The notes beneath the pieces were generated by a model that had not been told where the DNA came from, did no database searches, and was given only the letters and a program-made list of their open reading frames with translations. 64,000 nt of DNA from an uncultured Shinella sp. (GTDB taxonomy: Bacteria > Pseudomonadota > Alphaproteobacteria > Rhizobiales > Rhizobiaceae): assembly GCF_946479415.1 (NCBI RefSeq), contig NZ_CAMLFY010000002.1:107085-171084 (forward strand), written 5' to 3'. Within the stretch, counting starts at the first letter, position 1, and the number at the start of each line of letters is the position of its first letter. Shown in pieces: positions 10,215 through 18,879 of this stretch. The translations under genes were made by a program, and so were the position numbers.

Positions 10215-11741
10215 TCATGCGGCATGATCGGCCGCCCTCGCCGCGCCGAGCCCCGAGGCAAGACGGATCACGGCTTCTTCCGACATTTCGTCCGTACCGA
10301 GTTCGCCCGCGATGCGTCCCTCCCGGACGACCAGTACGCGATCGCAAAGGCCGAGCAGTTCCGGCATTTCCGAGGATATGACGACGATGCCGATGCCCGA
10401 GCGCGCGAGATCGCGCAGCAGGCGGTGAATTTCGGTCTTCGCGCCGACATCGATGCCACGCGTCGGTTCATCCATCAGGATGACCTTCGGATTGACGGCC
10501 AGCTGCTTGGCAATCGCCACCTTCTGCTGATTGCCGCCCGACAGCGATTTCACGGGCGCCTCCACACCGCTCATGCGCACCGATAGCCGTTTGGCGAATT
10601 CTTCTGCCAGCGTCACCTCGGCACGACCGTTCAGCAGGCCGGCGGCATTGGTCAGCGCTTTCAGGTCAAGCACGGAAATGTTCTGGGCGATCGACATGTC
10701 GAGAAACACGCCGGAGCCCTTGCGGTCTTCCGAGAGATAAACGACACCCGCCTTCACCGCATCGGAATAGGACGAGATCCTCTGCGCCTTGCCGTGCAGC
10801 CGCACCGCGCCCGAGGTGCAGGGACGAAGGCCGCAGATACCCTCGGCGATCTCCGTGCGGCCGGAGCCGATCAGGCCGCCGATGCCGAGGATTTCGCCTT
10901 TTCGTAAGTTAAAACTGACATTTTGGAAACGCGTGCCGTCGCCGATACCGTCCACGTCCAGTATGGTTTCGCCGGAGGCTTCATCGGCGCCGAGCTTGTC
11001 GGGATAGAGCTGCGTGATCTCGCGGCCGACCATGCGGCGCACCACATCATCGGGCGTGATATCGGCGATGCGGTCGGTGCAGACATAACGGCCGTCGCGG
11101 AACACGGTCACGCGGTCGCAGAGCGAAAATATCTCGGCCATGCGGTGGCTGATATAGATGATCGAGATGCCGTTCGCCTTGAGGTCACGGATGATCGAAA
11201 ACAGCTGCTGCGCCTCGGTTTCGGTGAGTGCGGCGGTCGGCTCGTCGAGGATCAGCACGCGGCAGTCGAGCGTCAGCGCCTTGGCGATCTCAACGAGCTG
11301 CTGGCTGGAAATCGGCAGGTCGGCGACCTTGCGGCGAACATCGATGGCGGCGAGACGGTTCATCACGGCCTGCGCATCGCGCTCCAGTGCGCGGTAATTC
11401 ATGAAGGGCGAGCGGCGGCGGTTGGTGGCCGCCATGAACATGTTTTCGGCAACCGTCGCATCCGGGCAGAGCGCAATTTCCTGGTGCACCAGGCCAATGC
11501 CGAGCGACTGGGCGACGGCGGGAGAGCTGATACGCACCGGCTGGCCATCGACGCGGATTTCGCCCTCGGTCGGCTGCAGCACGCCGGCGATGATGTTCAT
11601 CAGCGTCGACTTGCCGGCACCGTTCTCGCCGCAGAGCGCGTGGACCTCGCCGCGTTCGAGCGTGAAGCCGACATCCGTCAACGCCTTCACCACCCCGAAA
11701 TGCTTGGTCACGCCGTGAATGGTGAGCACCGGCTCCGCCAT
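10215..11741 (-). CDS. Sugar ABC transporter ATP-binding protein, RbsA/XylG-type
   Basis: A 508-residue ATPase with two fused nucleotide-binding domains, as usual for carbohydrate CUT2 importers. The first has Walker [10 protein letters not shown] near residue 38 and Walker [11 protein letters not shown] near 160. The second has a degenerate Walker A (GLIGSGRTE), the signature LSGGNQQK near residue 400 and Walker [11 protein letters not shown]. This half-degenerate pattern is normal for RbsA and XylG. It lies between the binding-protein and permease genes. Confidence 0.93.
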   Translation of the reverse strand: MAEPVLTIHGVTKHFGVVKALTDVGFTLERGEVHALCGENGAGKSTLMNIIAGVLQPTEGEIRVDGQPVRISSPAVAQSLGIGLVHQEIALCPDATVAENMFMAATNRRRSPFMNYRALERDAQAVMNRLAAIDVRRKVADLPISSQQLVEIAKALTLDCRVLILDEPTAALTETEAQQLFSIIRDLKANGISIIYISHRMAEIFSLCDRVTVFRDGRYVCTDRIADITPDDVVRRMVGREITQLYPDKLGADEASGETILDVDGIGDGTRFQNVSFNLRKGEILGIGGLIGSGRTEIAEGICGLRPCTSGAVRLHGKAQRISSYSDAVKAGVVYLSEDRKGSGVFLDMSIAQNISVLDLKALTNAAGLLNGRAEVTLAEEFAKRLSVRMSGVEAPVKSLSGGNQQKVAIAKQLAVNPKVILMDEPTRGIDVGAKTEIHRLLRDLARSGIGIVVISSEMPELLGLCDRVLVVREGRIAGELGTDEMSEEAVIRLASGLGAARAADHAA

Positions 11742-11807
11742 CGTCTTCCTCCTGCTCCTTCCGAGACCATCCGCGCCACGAGGCGCGGATGGTATTCGCT
11801 TGGGAGA

Positions 11808-12836
11808 TTACTCCTCGATACCCTTGGTGCCGCGGCGCTTCAGGTACTTGTCCCAGTAGAAATCGTCGGCGTTTTCGGCCGTGACGATCGACAGACCATT
11901 GTCCACAACCGGGATGCTCATCGGGTTGAAGCCCGAGCGCTTGGCATCGTTCATCGGGTCGATGAGTTCCGGGTGCTTGGCAAGCCACAGCAGCATGAAG
12001 CCCATATAGCCCTGCATGCCCTGGTTCGGGTTGATCGAGCCGAAGACTTCCCCAGCCTTGATCATGTCGAGGATATTGGCATTGACGTCGGCGCACATGA
12101 CGAGGACCTTGCCGCCGGCTTCCTTGTTGGCCTGTGCGGCGCCGATCGCCGAATTTGCTTCCGGCATGAAGACCGCGCCGAGGTTCGGATTGGCCTGGAT
12201 GAGGCTCGACAGGCCCTGATAGGCCTTGGTCGGATCCTGGTTGGAGGCCGCGCGGCCGACCAGCTTCATGTCCGGCCATTTCTTTTCCATGCGGGCGATG
12301 AAGGCCGTGATGCGCTTGTCGTGGTTGTCCTGACCCGGATTTTCCAGGACGGCATATTCGCCCTTGCCGCCCATCTTCTCGGCAATCGCATCGGCGGCAT
12401 AGGAGCCTTCGCGGTTGTTGTCCGAGGTGATGAAGGAAACGCGCTTGGAGAGCGGCGAGTCGGCGGCGAAGGTCACGACGGCCGTGCCCTGGTCGATGGC
12501 GCGGTTGATCGGCTCGATGAAGGGGTCGGAGTTCATCGGATGCACGAGAATACCCGCCGGGTTCTGCGCCAGCGCCTGGTCGAAGGTGGCGATCTGCTTG
12601 TTGACGTCATATTCCGGCGTGCCGGTATATTCGGTCTCGCAGCCCAGCTGCTGACCGGCCTGCTTGAACATTTCATAGACCGGGAACCAGTATTCGACGC
12701 CCGAAACCATGACGTTCATGACGTATTTTTCGCCCGGCTTGCAGCGGAACGGATTTTCCGTCTCGGCAGCGGCCGCGCCGGCAAAAAGCGTGGTCGCAAG
12801 GACCGCCATGGCGGTCGTCGTGAAAAAAGTGCGCAA
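11808..12836 (-). CDS. Periplasmic sugar-binding protein of the CUT2 importer
   Basis: A 342-residue RbsB-like binding protein. I place the start at a TTG (12836), which follows GAGGAGG and opens directly into a signal peptide: MRTFFTTTAMAVL, a hydrophobic run, then AGAAAAE as the likely cleavage region. An ATG 49 codons further up would put 49 odd residues before the signal peptide. The mature protein has the two-lobed sugar-binding fold (NPAGILVHPMNSD, FITSDNN, PEANSAIGAAQA). First gene of the nine-gene operon. The ligand is probably a small polyol or sugar; it cannot be named from sequence. Confidence 0.88.
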   Translation of the reverse strand: MRTFFTTTAMAVLATTLFAGAAAAETENPFRCKPGEKYVMNVMVSGVEYWFPVYEMFKQAGQQLGCETEYTGTPEYDVNKQIATFDQALAQNPAGILVHPMNSDPFIEPINRAIDQGTAVVTFAADSPLSKRVSFITSDNNREGSYAADAIAEKMGGKGEYAVLENPGQDNHDKRITAFIARMEKKWPDMKLVGRAASNQDPTKAYQGLSSLIQANPNLGAVFMPEANSAIGAAQANKEAGGKVLVMCADVNANILDMIKAGEVFGSINPNQGMQGYMGFMLLWLAKHPELIDPMNDAKRSGFNPMSIPVVDNGLSIVTAENADDFYWDKYLKRRGTKGIEE

Positions 12837-12987
12837 GTGTCCTCCTCGGGGCGCAAAGCCCTTCCCAAAAAGCCCGTGGGCGTCGGCTTCGACGCCTCTG
12901 ATCTCAGTGAAGACCGGGCTTCCTCCTCGAAGTCCGGTATGAGCACCTAAACGCAGGATGCATTGCGTGTCAATATAATTCACACAA

Positions 12988-13045
12988 TGAAATATATTTC
13001 AGATTGTAGCGCTGAAATCAAGGTCGCCAGCTGAAATATCTTTCA
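12988..13045 (-). promoter_or_regulatory. Paired palindromic operators upstream of the polyol operon
   Basis: TGAAATATATTTCA at 12988-13001 is a perfect 14-bp palindrome. TGAAATATCTTTCA at 13032-13045 is the same sequence with one change. Their starts are 44 bp apart, about four helical turns. A TTGACA (minus strand, 12968-12973) lies just downstream as a possible -35 element. The likely binder is the SorC-type regulator encoded in the operon, but the downstream neighbour dmeF ends nearby and no binding data exist. Confidence 0.6.
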
Positions 13046-13092
13046 CCGGCGACGATAGCAGACGACGCGCCCGACGTCGCCTGCGAGTTCGT

Positions 13093-14073
13093 TCAGGCCG
13101 GCTGAACTTCGACGGTCACATGCGAGAGCGCGCCGAGATGGGCAAGGCGCGCCTTGTAATCGGCAGGCGCCTTCGGTGCAGGCGAGGCGATGGAGACGAT
13201 CGCCGCGTGATGGCCGGGGCCGACCTGCCAGACATGCAGGTCGGTGATGCGGTCCTCGCCGCGCTCCAGCGCCGTGCGGATATCCTCCACCAGCCCCTCC
13301 CCTTGCGGCACCGCATCGATCAGAACGCCGCCGGTTTCGCGGATGAGGCTCCAGGACCAGCGCACGATGACCAGCGCACCGACGACGCCCATGGCAGGAT
13401 CGGCCCAGAGCCAGCCATAGCTGCGGCCGAGCAGGAGGGCGGCGATGGCAAACACGGACGTCAGCGCATCCGCCAGCACATGCAGATAGGCCGCCCGCAA
13501 GTTGTTGTCGCGACCGCGATGCCCGTGGCCATGCTGTTCCCGGGCATTGTGGTGGTGGCCATGATGATCATGCGGATGCGCATGGGAATGGCCGTGTCCG
13601 TGGTGATGATGGCCATGATCGTCGCGCAGCAGCCAGGCGCTCAGGAGATTGATCAGGAGGCCGGCGACCGCCACGGCAATCGCCTGTTCGAAGCTGATGG
13701 CGACGGGATGAGCAAGCCGGACAAAACTCTCCCAGCCGATGAGAAGCGCGATCAATGCCAGCACGATGGCGCTGGCGAAACCGGCGAGATCGCCCAGCTT
13801 GCCGGTTCCGAAGGTGAAACGCGGATCGCGGGCATGCCGGCGGGAATAGCTATAGGCAAGGGCCGCGATCAGCATGGCGCCGGCATGGGTGGACATGTGC
13901 CAACCATCCGCCACCAGCGCCATCGAGCCGTAAATGGTGCCGGCGGCGATTTCCGCCACCATCATGCCGGCCGTCAGCGCGATGACGAACCAGACGCGGC
14001 GCTCGTTGCGCTGATGGTCAGCACCGAGGAAGACGTGGTCATGCGCGAGATGCGCCGTGGAATTCATCGTCAT
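13093..14073 (-). CDS. dmeF: Cation diffusion facilitator, Co/Ni efflux (DmeF)
   Basis: A 326-residue CDF exporter with about six membrane segments. HMSTHAG near residue 60 and HVLADALTS near 207 carry the metal-site residues (the H/D motifs of helices II and V). Between helices IV and V lies a histidine-rich loop of about 40 residues with more than 20 His, as in DmeF and CzcD proteins. The C-terminal cytoplasmic domain includes DLHVWQVGPGHHAA. GGAAGGA precedes the ATG. It follows the RcnR/CsoR-type regulator by 24 bases, matching the dmeRF operon of Agrobacterium and Rhizobium leguminosarum that gives cobalt and nickel resistance. The pairing is the basis for the gene name. Confidence 0.88.
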   Translation of the reverse strand: MTMNSTAHLAHDHVFLGADHQRNERRVWFVIALTAGMMVAEIAAGTIYGSMALVADGWHMSTHAGAMLIAALAYSYSRRHARDPRFTFGTGKLGDLAGFASAIVLALIALLIGWESFVRLAHPVAISFEQAIAVAVAGLLINLLSAWLLRDDHGHHHHGHGHSHAHPHDHHGHHHNAREQHGHGHRGRDNNLRAAYLHVLADALTSVFAIAALLLGRSYGWLWADPAMGVVGALVIVRWSWSLIRETGGVLIDAVPQGEGLVEDIRTALERGEDRITDLHVWQVGPGHHAAIVSIASPAPKAPADYKARLAHLGALSHVTVEVQPA

Positions 14074-14097
14074 GGCCTAGTCCTTCCGTCTCGCGGT

Positions 14098-14370
14098 CTA
14101 TTTCAGATAGGTCTTGAAGACCTCGATCAGCTCCTCACCGCCCTTGTGGCGATCGGCCTCGGTTTCGGCCTCCATGACGTGGTGGCGCAGGTGATCCTCC
14201 ATCACCTCCGTCGTCAGGCCACCCAATGCACCCCGCACAGACGCCAACTGACGCAAAATCTCGGCGCACCCCGCCTCACCCTGCAGCGCACGCTCGATGC
14301 CCTCCAGCTGGCCTCTGAGGCGCCGTACGCGGGCAATCAGCTTGTCTTTCTGGTGAATGGTGTGGCTCAT
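14098..14370 (-). CDS. dmeR: CsoR/RcnR-family metal-responsive repressor (DmeR)
   Basis: A 90-residue all-helical repressor of the FrmR/RcnR family, at the family's usual length. The N-terminal SHTIHQKDKLIARVRRLRGQ supplies the histidines that bind Ni/Co in RcnR, and a cysteine follows in EAGCAEILRQLASVRGAL near residue 35. HLRHHV is near residue 63. First gene of the dmeRF operon, and it reads from a G-tract operator 19-42 bp upstream. The His-Cys-His-His ligand set suggests nickel or cobalt rather than copper or formaldehyde sensing. Confidence 0.9.
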   Translation of the reverse strand: MSHTIHQKDKLIARVRRLRGQLEGIERALQGEAGCAEILRQLASVRGALGGLTTEVMEDHLRHHVMEAETEADRHKGGEELIEVFKTYLK

Positions 14371-14388
14371 AGCGCCCTCACGACGGTC

Positions 14389-14412
14389 TATAATATACCC
14401 CCCTATACTATA
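14389..14412 (-). promoter_or_regulatory. DmeR-type G-tract operator
   Basis: TATAATATA and TATACTATA flank a run of six C (six G on the dmeR strand), with 8 of 9 arm positions matching as an inverted repeat. RcnR-family repressors bind just such AT-rich arms around a G6 tract. It lies 19 bp before the dmeR ATG, where it would overlap the promoter. Confidence 0.8.
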
Positions 14413-14460
14413 TTTCGCGCAGATAAGTAAGGCTCATCCAGCCAACCATGGCTCCAAACA

Positions 14461-14488
14461 CCCCCCCCCCCGGCTCAAGGCCGGGGAT
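14461..14488. repeat. C11 tract and palindromic intergenic repeat
   Basis: Eleven consecutive C (14461-14471) run into a hairpin with arms CCCCGGC and GCCGGGG around TCAAG, followed by ATGATGG. It is a relative of the two GGATCC/CCCGAGGAT palindromes at 49932-50064. Such CCCGGG-arm palindromes are common dispersed intergenic repeats in rhizobia. It lies between dmeR and the dehydrogenase gene and could act as a terminator for the flanking transcript. Confidence 0.5.
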
Positions 14489-14521
14489 GATGGAGGCGAA
14501 AATCCAACGGGTCGATTGCGA

Positions 14522-16966
14522 CTACGCCTTCACCCGGCTCGCCGCAGCATCGTAGAGCGGCTCCAGATGAATTTTCGCAGGCGTGCGCTCCATGGCGACG
14601 ACGAGCTCATAGTCGCCATCGCCCAGAAACGCGTCATCGATGCCATCGATGCGGCGCACATAGCCGTAGCCGACATTCTTGCCGAGCGTGTAGCCGTAGC
14701 CGCCGCTGGTGAGATAGCCGACAGGTTCGCCGTTGCGCAGGATCGTCTCGCGGCCGACCAGCACGATATCGGGGTTGTCGACCGTGAAGCCGGCAAACGC
14801 CTTCTTGCGCGGTTCGCCTTGAGCGGCTTCCAGCGCCCGGCGGCCGAGGAAGTCGGTATTCTTGCGCAGCTTCACCGCCCAGCCGAGACCGGCATCGAAG
14901 GGTGTATCGTTCGGCGTGATATCCGAACCCCAGGCGCGATAGCCCTTTTCGAGGCGCAGCGATTCCAGCGCGCGGTAGCCGACCGGGCGGATGTCGAAGG
15001 GCGTGCCCGCCGCCATCAACGCATCGAAGACGGTTCCGATGGCCGCGATCGGCACATGCAGCTCCCAGCCGAGTTCGCCGACATAGGTAACGCGCAGCGC
15101 CCGGACGAGGTGTCCGGCAATCGCGATTTCCCGCACATGGCCGAAGGGGAAGGCGGCGTTGGAAACATCCGCATCCGTGACCGCGGAGAGCACGTCGCGC
15201 GCCTTCGGCCCCATCAGCGAGAGCGTGCCGAAATCCTCGGTCACGTCGCGCAGCGTCACGTCGAGACCCTCGGGGATATGGTCCTCGATCCAGCCGAGAT
15301 CGTGGGTACGGAAGCCGGTGCCCGTGACGATGTAGAATTTTTCTTCCGCAAGGCGCGCCACCGTCAGGTCCGCCTCGATGCCGCCGCGGCTGTTGAGGAG
15401 CTGGGTATAGGTGAGCCGACCCGCCGGCTTGCCGATATCGTTGGCGCAGATCCAGTCGAGCGCCTTCAGCGCGTCCGGCCCCGTCATCTCGTATTTGGCG
15501 AAGGAGGACTGGTCGAAGATACCGACGGCCTCGCGCACATGACGGTGCTCGTCGCCGACGGCGGCAAACCAGTTCTGCCGGCCCATGGAGTAGATATCCT
15601 TCGGTTCCACGCCCTTGGGCGCGAACCAGTTCGGCCGCTCCCAGCCGAGCTTCGAGCCGAACACCGCGCCATGCGCCTTCAGGCGCTCATAGAGCGGCGA
15701 GACGACGCGCGGGCGGCCGCTTTCATATTCCTCGTGCGGGAAACCGATCGTGTAGTGCTTGCCATAGGCCTCCAGCGTGCGGTCGAGCACCCATTGGCGG
15801 TCGCGATGCATGCCGGCGAAGCGCCTGATGTCCACCACCCAGAGATCGAGCGGCGCTTCGCCATCGACGACCCATTGTGCCAGCACCCACCCTGCACCGC
15901 CGCCGGAGGCGATGCCGAAGGCGTTGAAGCCCGCGCCGACGAACATGTTCTTGCATTCCGGCGCCACGCCGAGGATGAAATTGCCGTCGGGCGTAAAGCT
16001 CTCGGGACCATTGATCATCTGCTTGACCCCGACCGTCTCCAGCGCCGGCACGCGAGCAATCGCCTGCTCCATATGCTGCTCGAAATGGTCGAAATCGTCG
16101 TCGAACAGGCGGAAGGCCCATTCATCCGGCACGTCGCCGGTCATCCAGGGCTGCGGGTTCGGCTCGTAGCCGCCCATGACGAGGCCGCCGACTTCCTCCT
16201 TGAAATAGGTGCGGCGATCCGGGTCGCGGATGGTCGGCGCGTCGGTCGAGAGGCCGGGCACCTTTTCCGTGATGATATACTGGTGCTTGACGGGCTGCAG
16301 CGGCACGTTGATGCCGGCCATCGCCCCCACCTGCCGCGCCCATTGGCCCGCGCAGTTGACGACCTTCTCGCAAACGATATCGCCGAGCGTCGTGCGCACG
16401 CGCCGTATGTGCCCCCCCTCCTCCATGTCGAAGCCCGTGACGCGCACGTTCTCGACGATCTTGGCGCCATGCATGCGCGCGCCCTTGGCGAGCGACTGGG
16501 TGATGTCGGAGGGGCTCGCCTGCCCATCCGTCGGCAGCCAGCTCGCGCCGACGAGGTCGCCGACCTCCATCAGTGGCCACATCGCCTTCACCTCCTGCGG
16601 CGTCAGCAGGTGCATGTCCATGCCGAAGCTCTTGGCAGTCGTCGCGAGGCGGCGGAATTCGGTCCAGCGGTCCTGGTTGGTGGCAAGGCGCAGGCAGCCG
16701 CTCATCTTCCAGCCGGTGGCAAGGCCGGTCTCGGCCTCCAGCCCCTTGTAGAGATCGACCGAATATTTCAGCACGCGGGTGATCGAGGCCGAGGAGCGCA
16801 GCTGGCCGACGAGGCCGGCGGCATGCCAGGTGGAGCCCGAGGTCAGCGTGCCCTGCTCAAGCAGGACGACATCCGCCTTGTGGTCGCGCGCCAGATGATA
16901 GGCCGTCGAGCAGCCGATGATGCCGCCGCCGATGACAACGATCTCGGCATGGGAGGGCAAGGTCAT
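14522..16966 (-). CDS. FAD/folate-dependent dehydrogenase, dimethylglycine/sarcosine dehydrogenase-like
   Basis: An 814-residue protein with an N-terminal FAD oxidoreductase domain (VIGGGIIGCSTAYHLA near residue 10), a linker domain, and a C-terminal aminomethyltransferase (GcvT) domain from about residue 420. GSTWHAAGL near residue 46 has the histidine that carries FAD covalently in dimethylglycine dehydrogenase. The GcvT part has YVGELGWELH and RALESLRLEKGYR. Such enzymes demethylate N-methyl amines and pass the one-carbon unit to tetrahydrofolate. The ATG at 16966 overlaps the phosphotransferase stop (ATGA). Dimethylglycine, sarcosine or a related methylamine is likely, but the exact substrate is open. 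Confidence 0.88.
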   Translation of the reverse strand: MTLPSHAEIVVIGGGIIGCSTAYHLARDHKADVVLLEQGTLTSGSTWHAAGLVGQLRSSASITRVLKYSVDLYKGLEAETGLATGWKMSGCLRLATNQDRWTEFRRLATTAKSFGMDMHLLTPQEVKAMWPLMEVGDLVGASWLPTDGQASPSDITQSLAKGARMHGAKIVENVRVTGFDMEEGGHIRRVRTTLGDIVCEKVVNCAGQWARQVGAMAGINVPLQPVKHQYIITEKVPGLSTDAPTIRDPDRRTYFKEEVGGLVMGGYEPNPQPWMTGDVPDEWAFRLFDDDFDHFEQHMEQAIARVPALETVGVKQMINGPESFTPDGNFILGVAPECKNMFVGAGFNAFGIASGGGAGWVLAQWVVDGEAPLDLWVVDIRRFAGMHRDRQWVLDRTLEAYGKHYTIGFPHEEYESGRPRVVSPLYERLKAHGAVFGSKLGWERPNWFAPKGVEPKDIYSMGRQNWFAAVGDEHRHVREAVGIFDQSSFAKYEMTGPDALKALDWICANDIGKPAGRLTYTQLLNSRGGIEADLTVARLAEEKFYIVTGTGFRTHDLGWIEDHIPEGLDVTLRDVTEDFGTLSLMGPKARDVLSAVTDADVSNAAFPFGHVREIAIAGHLVRALRVTYVGELGWELHVPIAAIGTVFDALMAAGTPFDIRPVGYRALESLRLEKGYRAWGSDITPNDTPFDAGLGWAVKLRKNTDFLGRRALEAAQGEPRKKAFAGFTVDNPDIVLVGRETILRNGEPVGYLTSGGYGYTLGKNVGYGYVRRIDGIDDAFLGDGDYELVVAMERTPAKIHLEPLYDAAASRVKA

Positions 16967-17877
16967 GTGTTTGGTTTCCCGTATGATGTTCTGTAGTGGT
17001 CGAGCGCCTTGTCGAGGCGGTCGAGATTGTCGGCGGTATAGCCGACATAATCGGCGCCGGGGGCGGTGAGGTGCAGTTCCGAAACCATGCTCCACATCGC
17101 CTCGCGCAACAGCGAGGCGCATTGCATTGCGGCATGCGAGCGACGGATCGCCGGATCCGGCGCGCCGCCGAAATAGGCGTCGAGGAAATCCTCCACCTCG
17201 TCAGGTGAAAGACCGGCATTCGAGGTGGCACCGGCAAGATCGAACATGGCGGTGGAGAAGCCGGCATATTCGAAGTCGATCAGCCAGAGTTTCCGGCCAT
17301 CATCGAGAATATTAGCCGGCAAAAGATCGTTGTGTCCGAAGACGATGGGCAGCGGCGCCTGCGCCGCCTCCAGCTCATCGGCCAGCGCGATATAGCTGGG
17401 CAGATGCTGCACCATGCGGCTGTTTCCGGCCTTCAGCGTGCGGGCATAATCGCGCACCACGTGGAAGGGCCAGAACAGGAAGGCCGTCCCGCTGATTTCT
17501 GCGGGCATCTGCGTGTGGAAACGACGAAGCAGATCCGCGACACGGCGACGTTCTGCCGTCACGTCCCCTGCCCCGAAGGTTTTCGCTCCGAGATAGGCCG
17601 AGACCATGATGCCGGGCTCGGCATAGCGCACCTCCGGCCCGAAACCCGCCGCATGGGCCGCCCGTGCCGTCATCAGCTCGCGATCACGAAAAACATGGTG
17701 GAAGGGATAATCCTTGCCGAAACGCACGACATGGCGCCCCACACCATCGCTGACGATATAACTCTCATTGCTGATGCCGCCCTTCAGCGGCGCGATCTCG
17801 ATCCGGCCACGCCAGCAGGGCATCGCACGGATGCGATCCTCCACGGCGCGGCTGAGCTCGACGTGTCCGTCCATCAA
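16963..17877 (-). CDS. Choline/ethanolamine kinase-like phosphotransferase
   Basis: A 304-residue protein-kinase-like phosphotransferase of the choline kinase/APH group. The catalytic loop GHNDLLPANIL near residue 188 and the metal-binding LIDFEYAG near 208 are clear; LKGGISNESY near residue 31 is the nucleotide loop. Choline kinases use HNDL in this loop, which favours choline or ethanolamine over an aminoglycoside. It is co-transcribed with and overlaps the dimethylglycine-dehydrogenase-like gene, hinting at a methylated amino-alcohol pathway. Antibiotic resistance is unlikely. Confidence 0.82.
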   Translation of the reverse strand: MMDGHVELSRAVEDRIRAMPCWRGRIEIAPLKGGISNESYIVSDGVGRHVVRFGKDYPFHHVFRDRELMTARAAHAAGFGPEVRYAEPGIMVSAYLGAKTFGAGDVTAERRRVADLLRRFHTQMPAEISGTAFLFWPFHVVRDYARTLKAGNSRMVQHLPSYIALADELEAAQAPLPIVFGHNDLLPANILDDGRKLWLIDFEYAGFSTAMFDLAGATSNAGLSPDEVEDFLDAYFGGAPDPAIRRSHAAMQCASLLREAMWSMVSELHLTAPGADYVGYTADNLDRLDKALDHYRTSYGKPNT

Positions 17878-18098
17878 CTCACTCCCCAGGCGGTGTCACG
17901 GACTTTTGCCGCATCCCTTGCCGAGGCGCCGTTCCCTATGATCTTGTAGGTCGCCTCGGTTGGCAATCTCATGCAGGATGAAACCGGGTGTCAATCCTGA
18001 AATGTGGCTTTTTCTGTTTTTGTGACTGCTTTTGCGGCTTTCTTGCCAGATCGTCCCGGTGCGATTATGAAGGGTAAACGTCTCCGCGGACAAAAGAC

Positions 18099-18860
18099 AT
18101 GAACCACTCCAAGCGCCACAACGATATTCTCCGGCTTCTCCAGCAGGACGGTACGGTAACGATCGCCGACCTTGCCAAGAAGCTCGACGTTTCGCTCGAA
18201 ACCGTGCGACGGGACATCAAGCCGCTGACGACCAATGGCGCCGTGGTGAAGATGCACGGCGCCGTGGCCCTGCCCTCCGTGCTCGGCGAAGCACCGTTCG
18301 AAAAGCGCATGCGCGAAAACAGCGATGCGAAGAAGGCGATCGCCATCGCAGTGGCCGCGACGATCCGCGACGGCGATTCCATCATGCTCGATACGGGAAC
18401 GACGACCAGCTATCTCGCCCGTGAGCTGCTCGGCCATCGGCGGCTGACGGTCGTGACCAATTCCTCCGACATCGCCCGCACACTCTCGACCGTCAACGAC
18501 AACCGCGTCTATATGGCCGGCGGCGAACTGCGCAGCGACAATGGTGCGGCCTTCGGCATTTCCGCCATCGAGTTCATCAGCCATTTCACCGTCGGCCACG
18601 CGGTCATTTCGACGGGCGCGGTCGATGCCACGATCGGCATCATGGACTATGATCTGGAAGAGGCGGAATTTGCGCGCGCGGTCGTCGCACAGGGCCGCCG
18701 CGCCGTCGTCGTCACCGACCATACGAAGTTCGGCCGCCAGGGCCTCGTGCGCGTCTGCGACTTCTCCGCCCTCACCGATCTCTACACCGACAAGACCCCG
18801 CCCCGCGACGTCGCAGCAGCCTTGAAAACGGCAGGCGTCACCGTCAACCTCGCCCGCTAA
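18099..18860 (+). CDS. DeoR/GlpR-family transcriptional regulator
   Basis: A 253-residue repressor. The N-terminal winged helix (RHNDILRLLQQDGTVTIADLAKKLDVSLETVRRDI, residues 6-40) is the DeoR signature. The C-terminal DeoR sensor domain has MLDTGTTTSYLA and VVTNSSDIA near residues 97-125. DeoR-type sensors bind phosphorylated sugars or related phosphates, which fits a neighbour that makes a phosphorylated product. It is divergent from the phosphotransferase-dehydrogenase operon across 221 bp and is the likely regulator of it. Confidence 0.9.
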   Translation: MNHSKRHNDILRLLQQDGTVTIADLAKKLDVSLETVRRDIKPLTTNGAVVKMHGAVALPSVLGEAPFEKRMRENSDAKKAIAIAVAATIRDGDSIMLDTGTTTSYLARELLGHRRLTVVTNSSDIARTLSTVNDNRVYMAGGELRSDNGAAFGISAIEFISHFTVGHAVISTGAVDATIGIMDYDLEEAEFARAVVAQGRRAVVVTDHTKFGRQGLVRVCDFSALTDLYTDKTPPRDVAAALKTAGVTVNLAR

Positions 18861-18879
18861 GTTGCCTGCAGTAAACTAA

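Noticed and set aside
1407..12836. AI-2 (Lsr) quorum-signal uptake system
   Set aside because: The kinase, aldolase, SorC regulator and importer resemble Lsr parts, but there is no LsrG, only one permease gene, and the kinase looks like EryA/LyxK. GlpD-like, aldo/keto reductase and GMC enzymes fit polyol breakdown better.
10923..12950. A 675-codon plus-strand open frame opposite the sugar ABC ATPase and binding protein
   Set aside because: It is a shadow of two real genes and runs across their intergenic gap. It has no recognisable domain.
14357..16996. An 879-codon open frame on the plus strand opposite the dimethylglycine-dehydrogenase-like gene
   Set aside because: Composition is the antisense of a GC-rich gene (rich in Arg, His, Ala, Asp), with no family motif or ribosome site. 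The minus-strand gene has clear FAD and GcvT motifs.
16963..17877. Aminoglycoside resistance phosphotransferase
   Set aside because: The catalytic loop is the HNDL form of choline kinases and the gene is embedded in a methylamine operon, not a resistance context.
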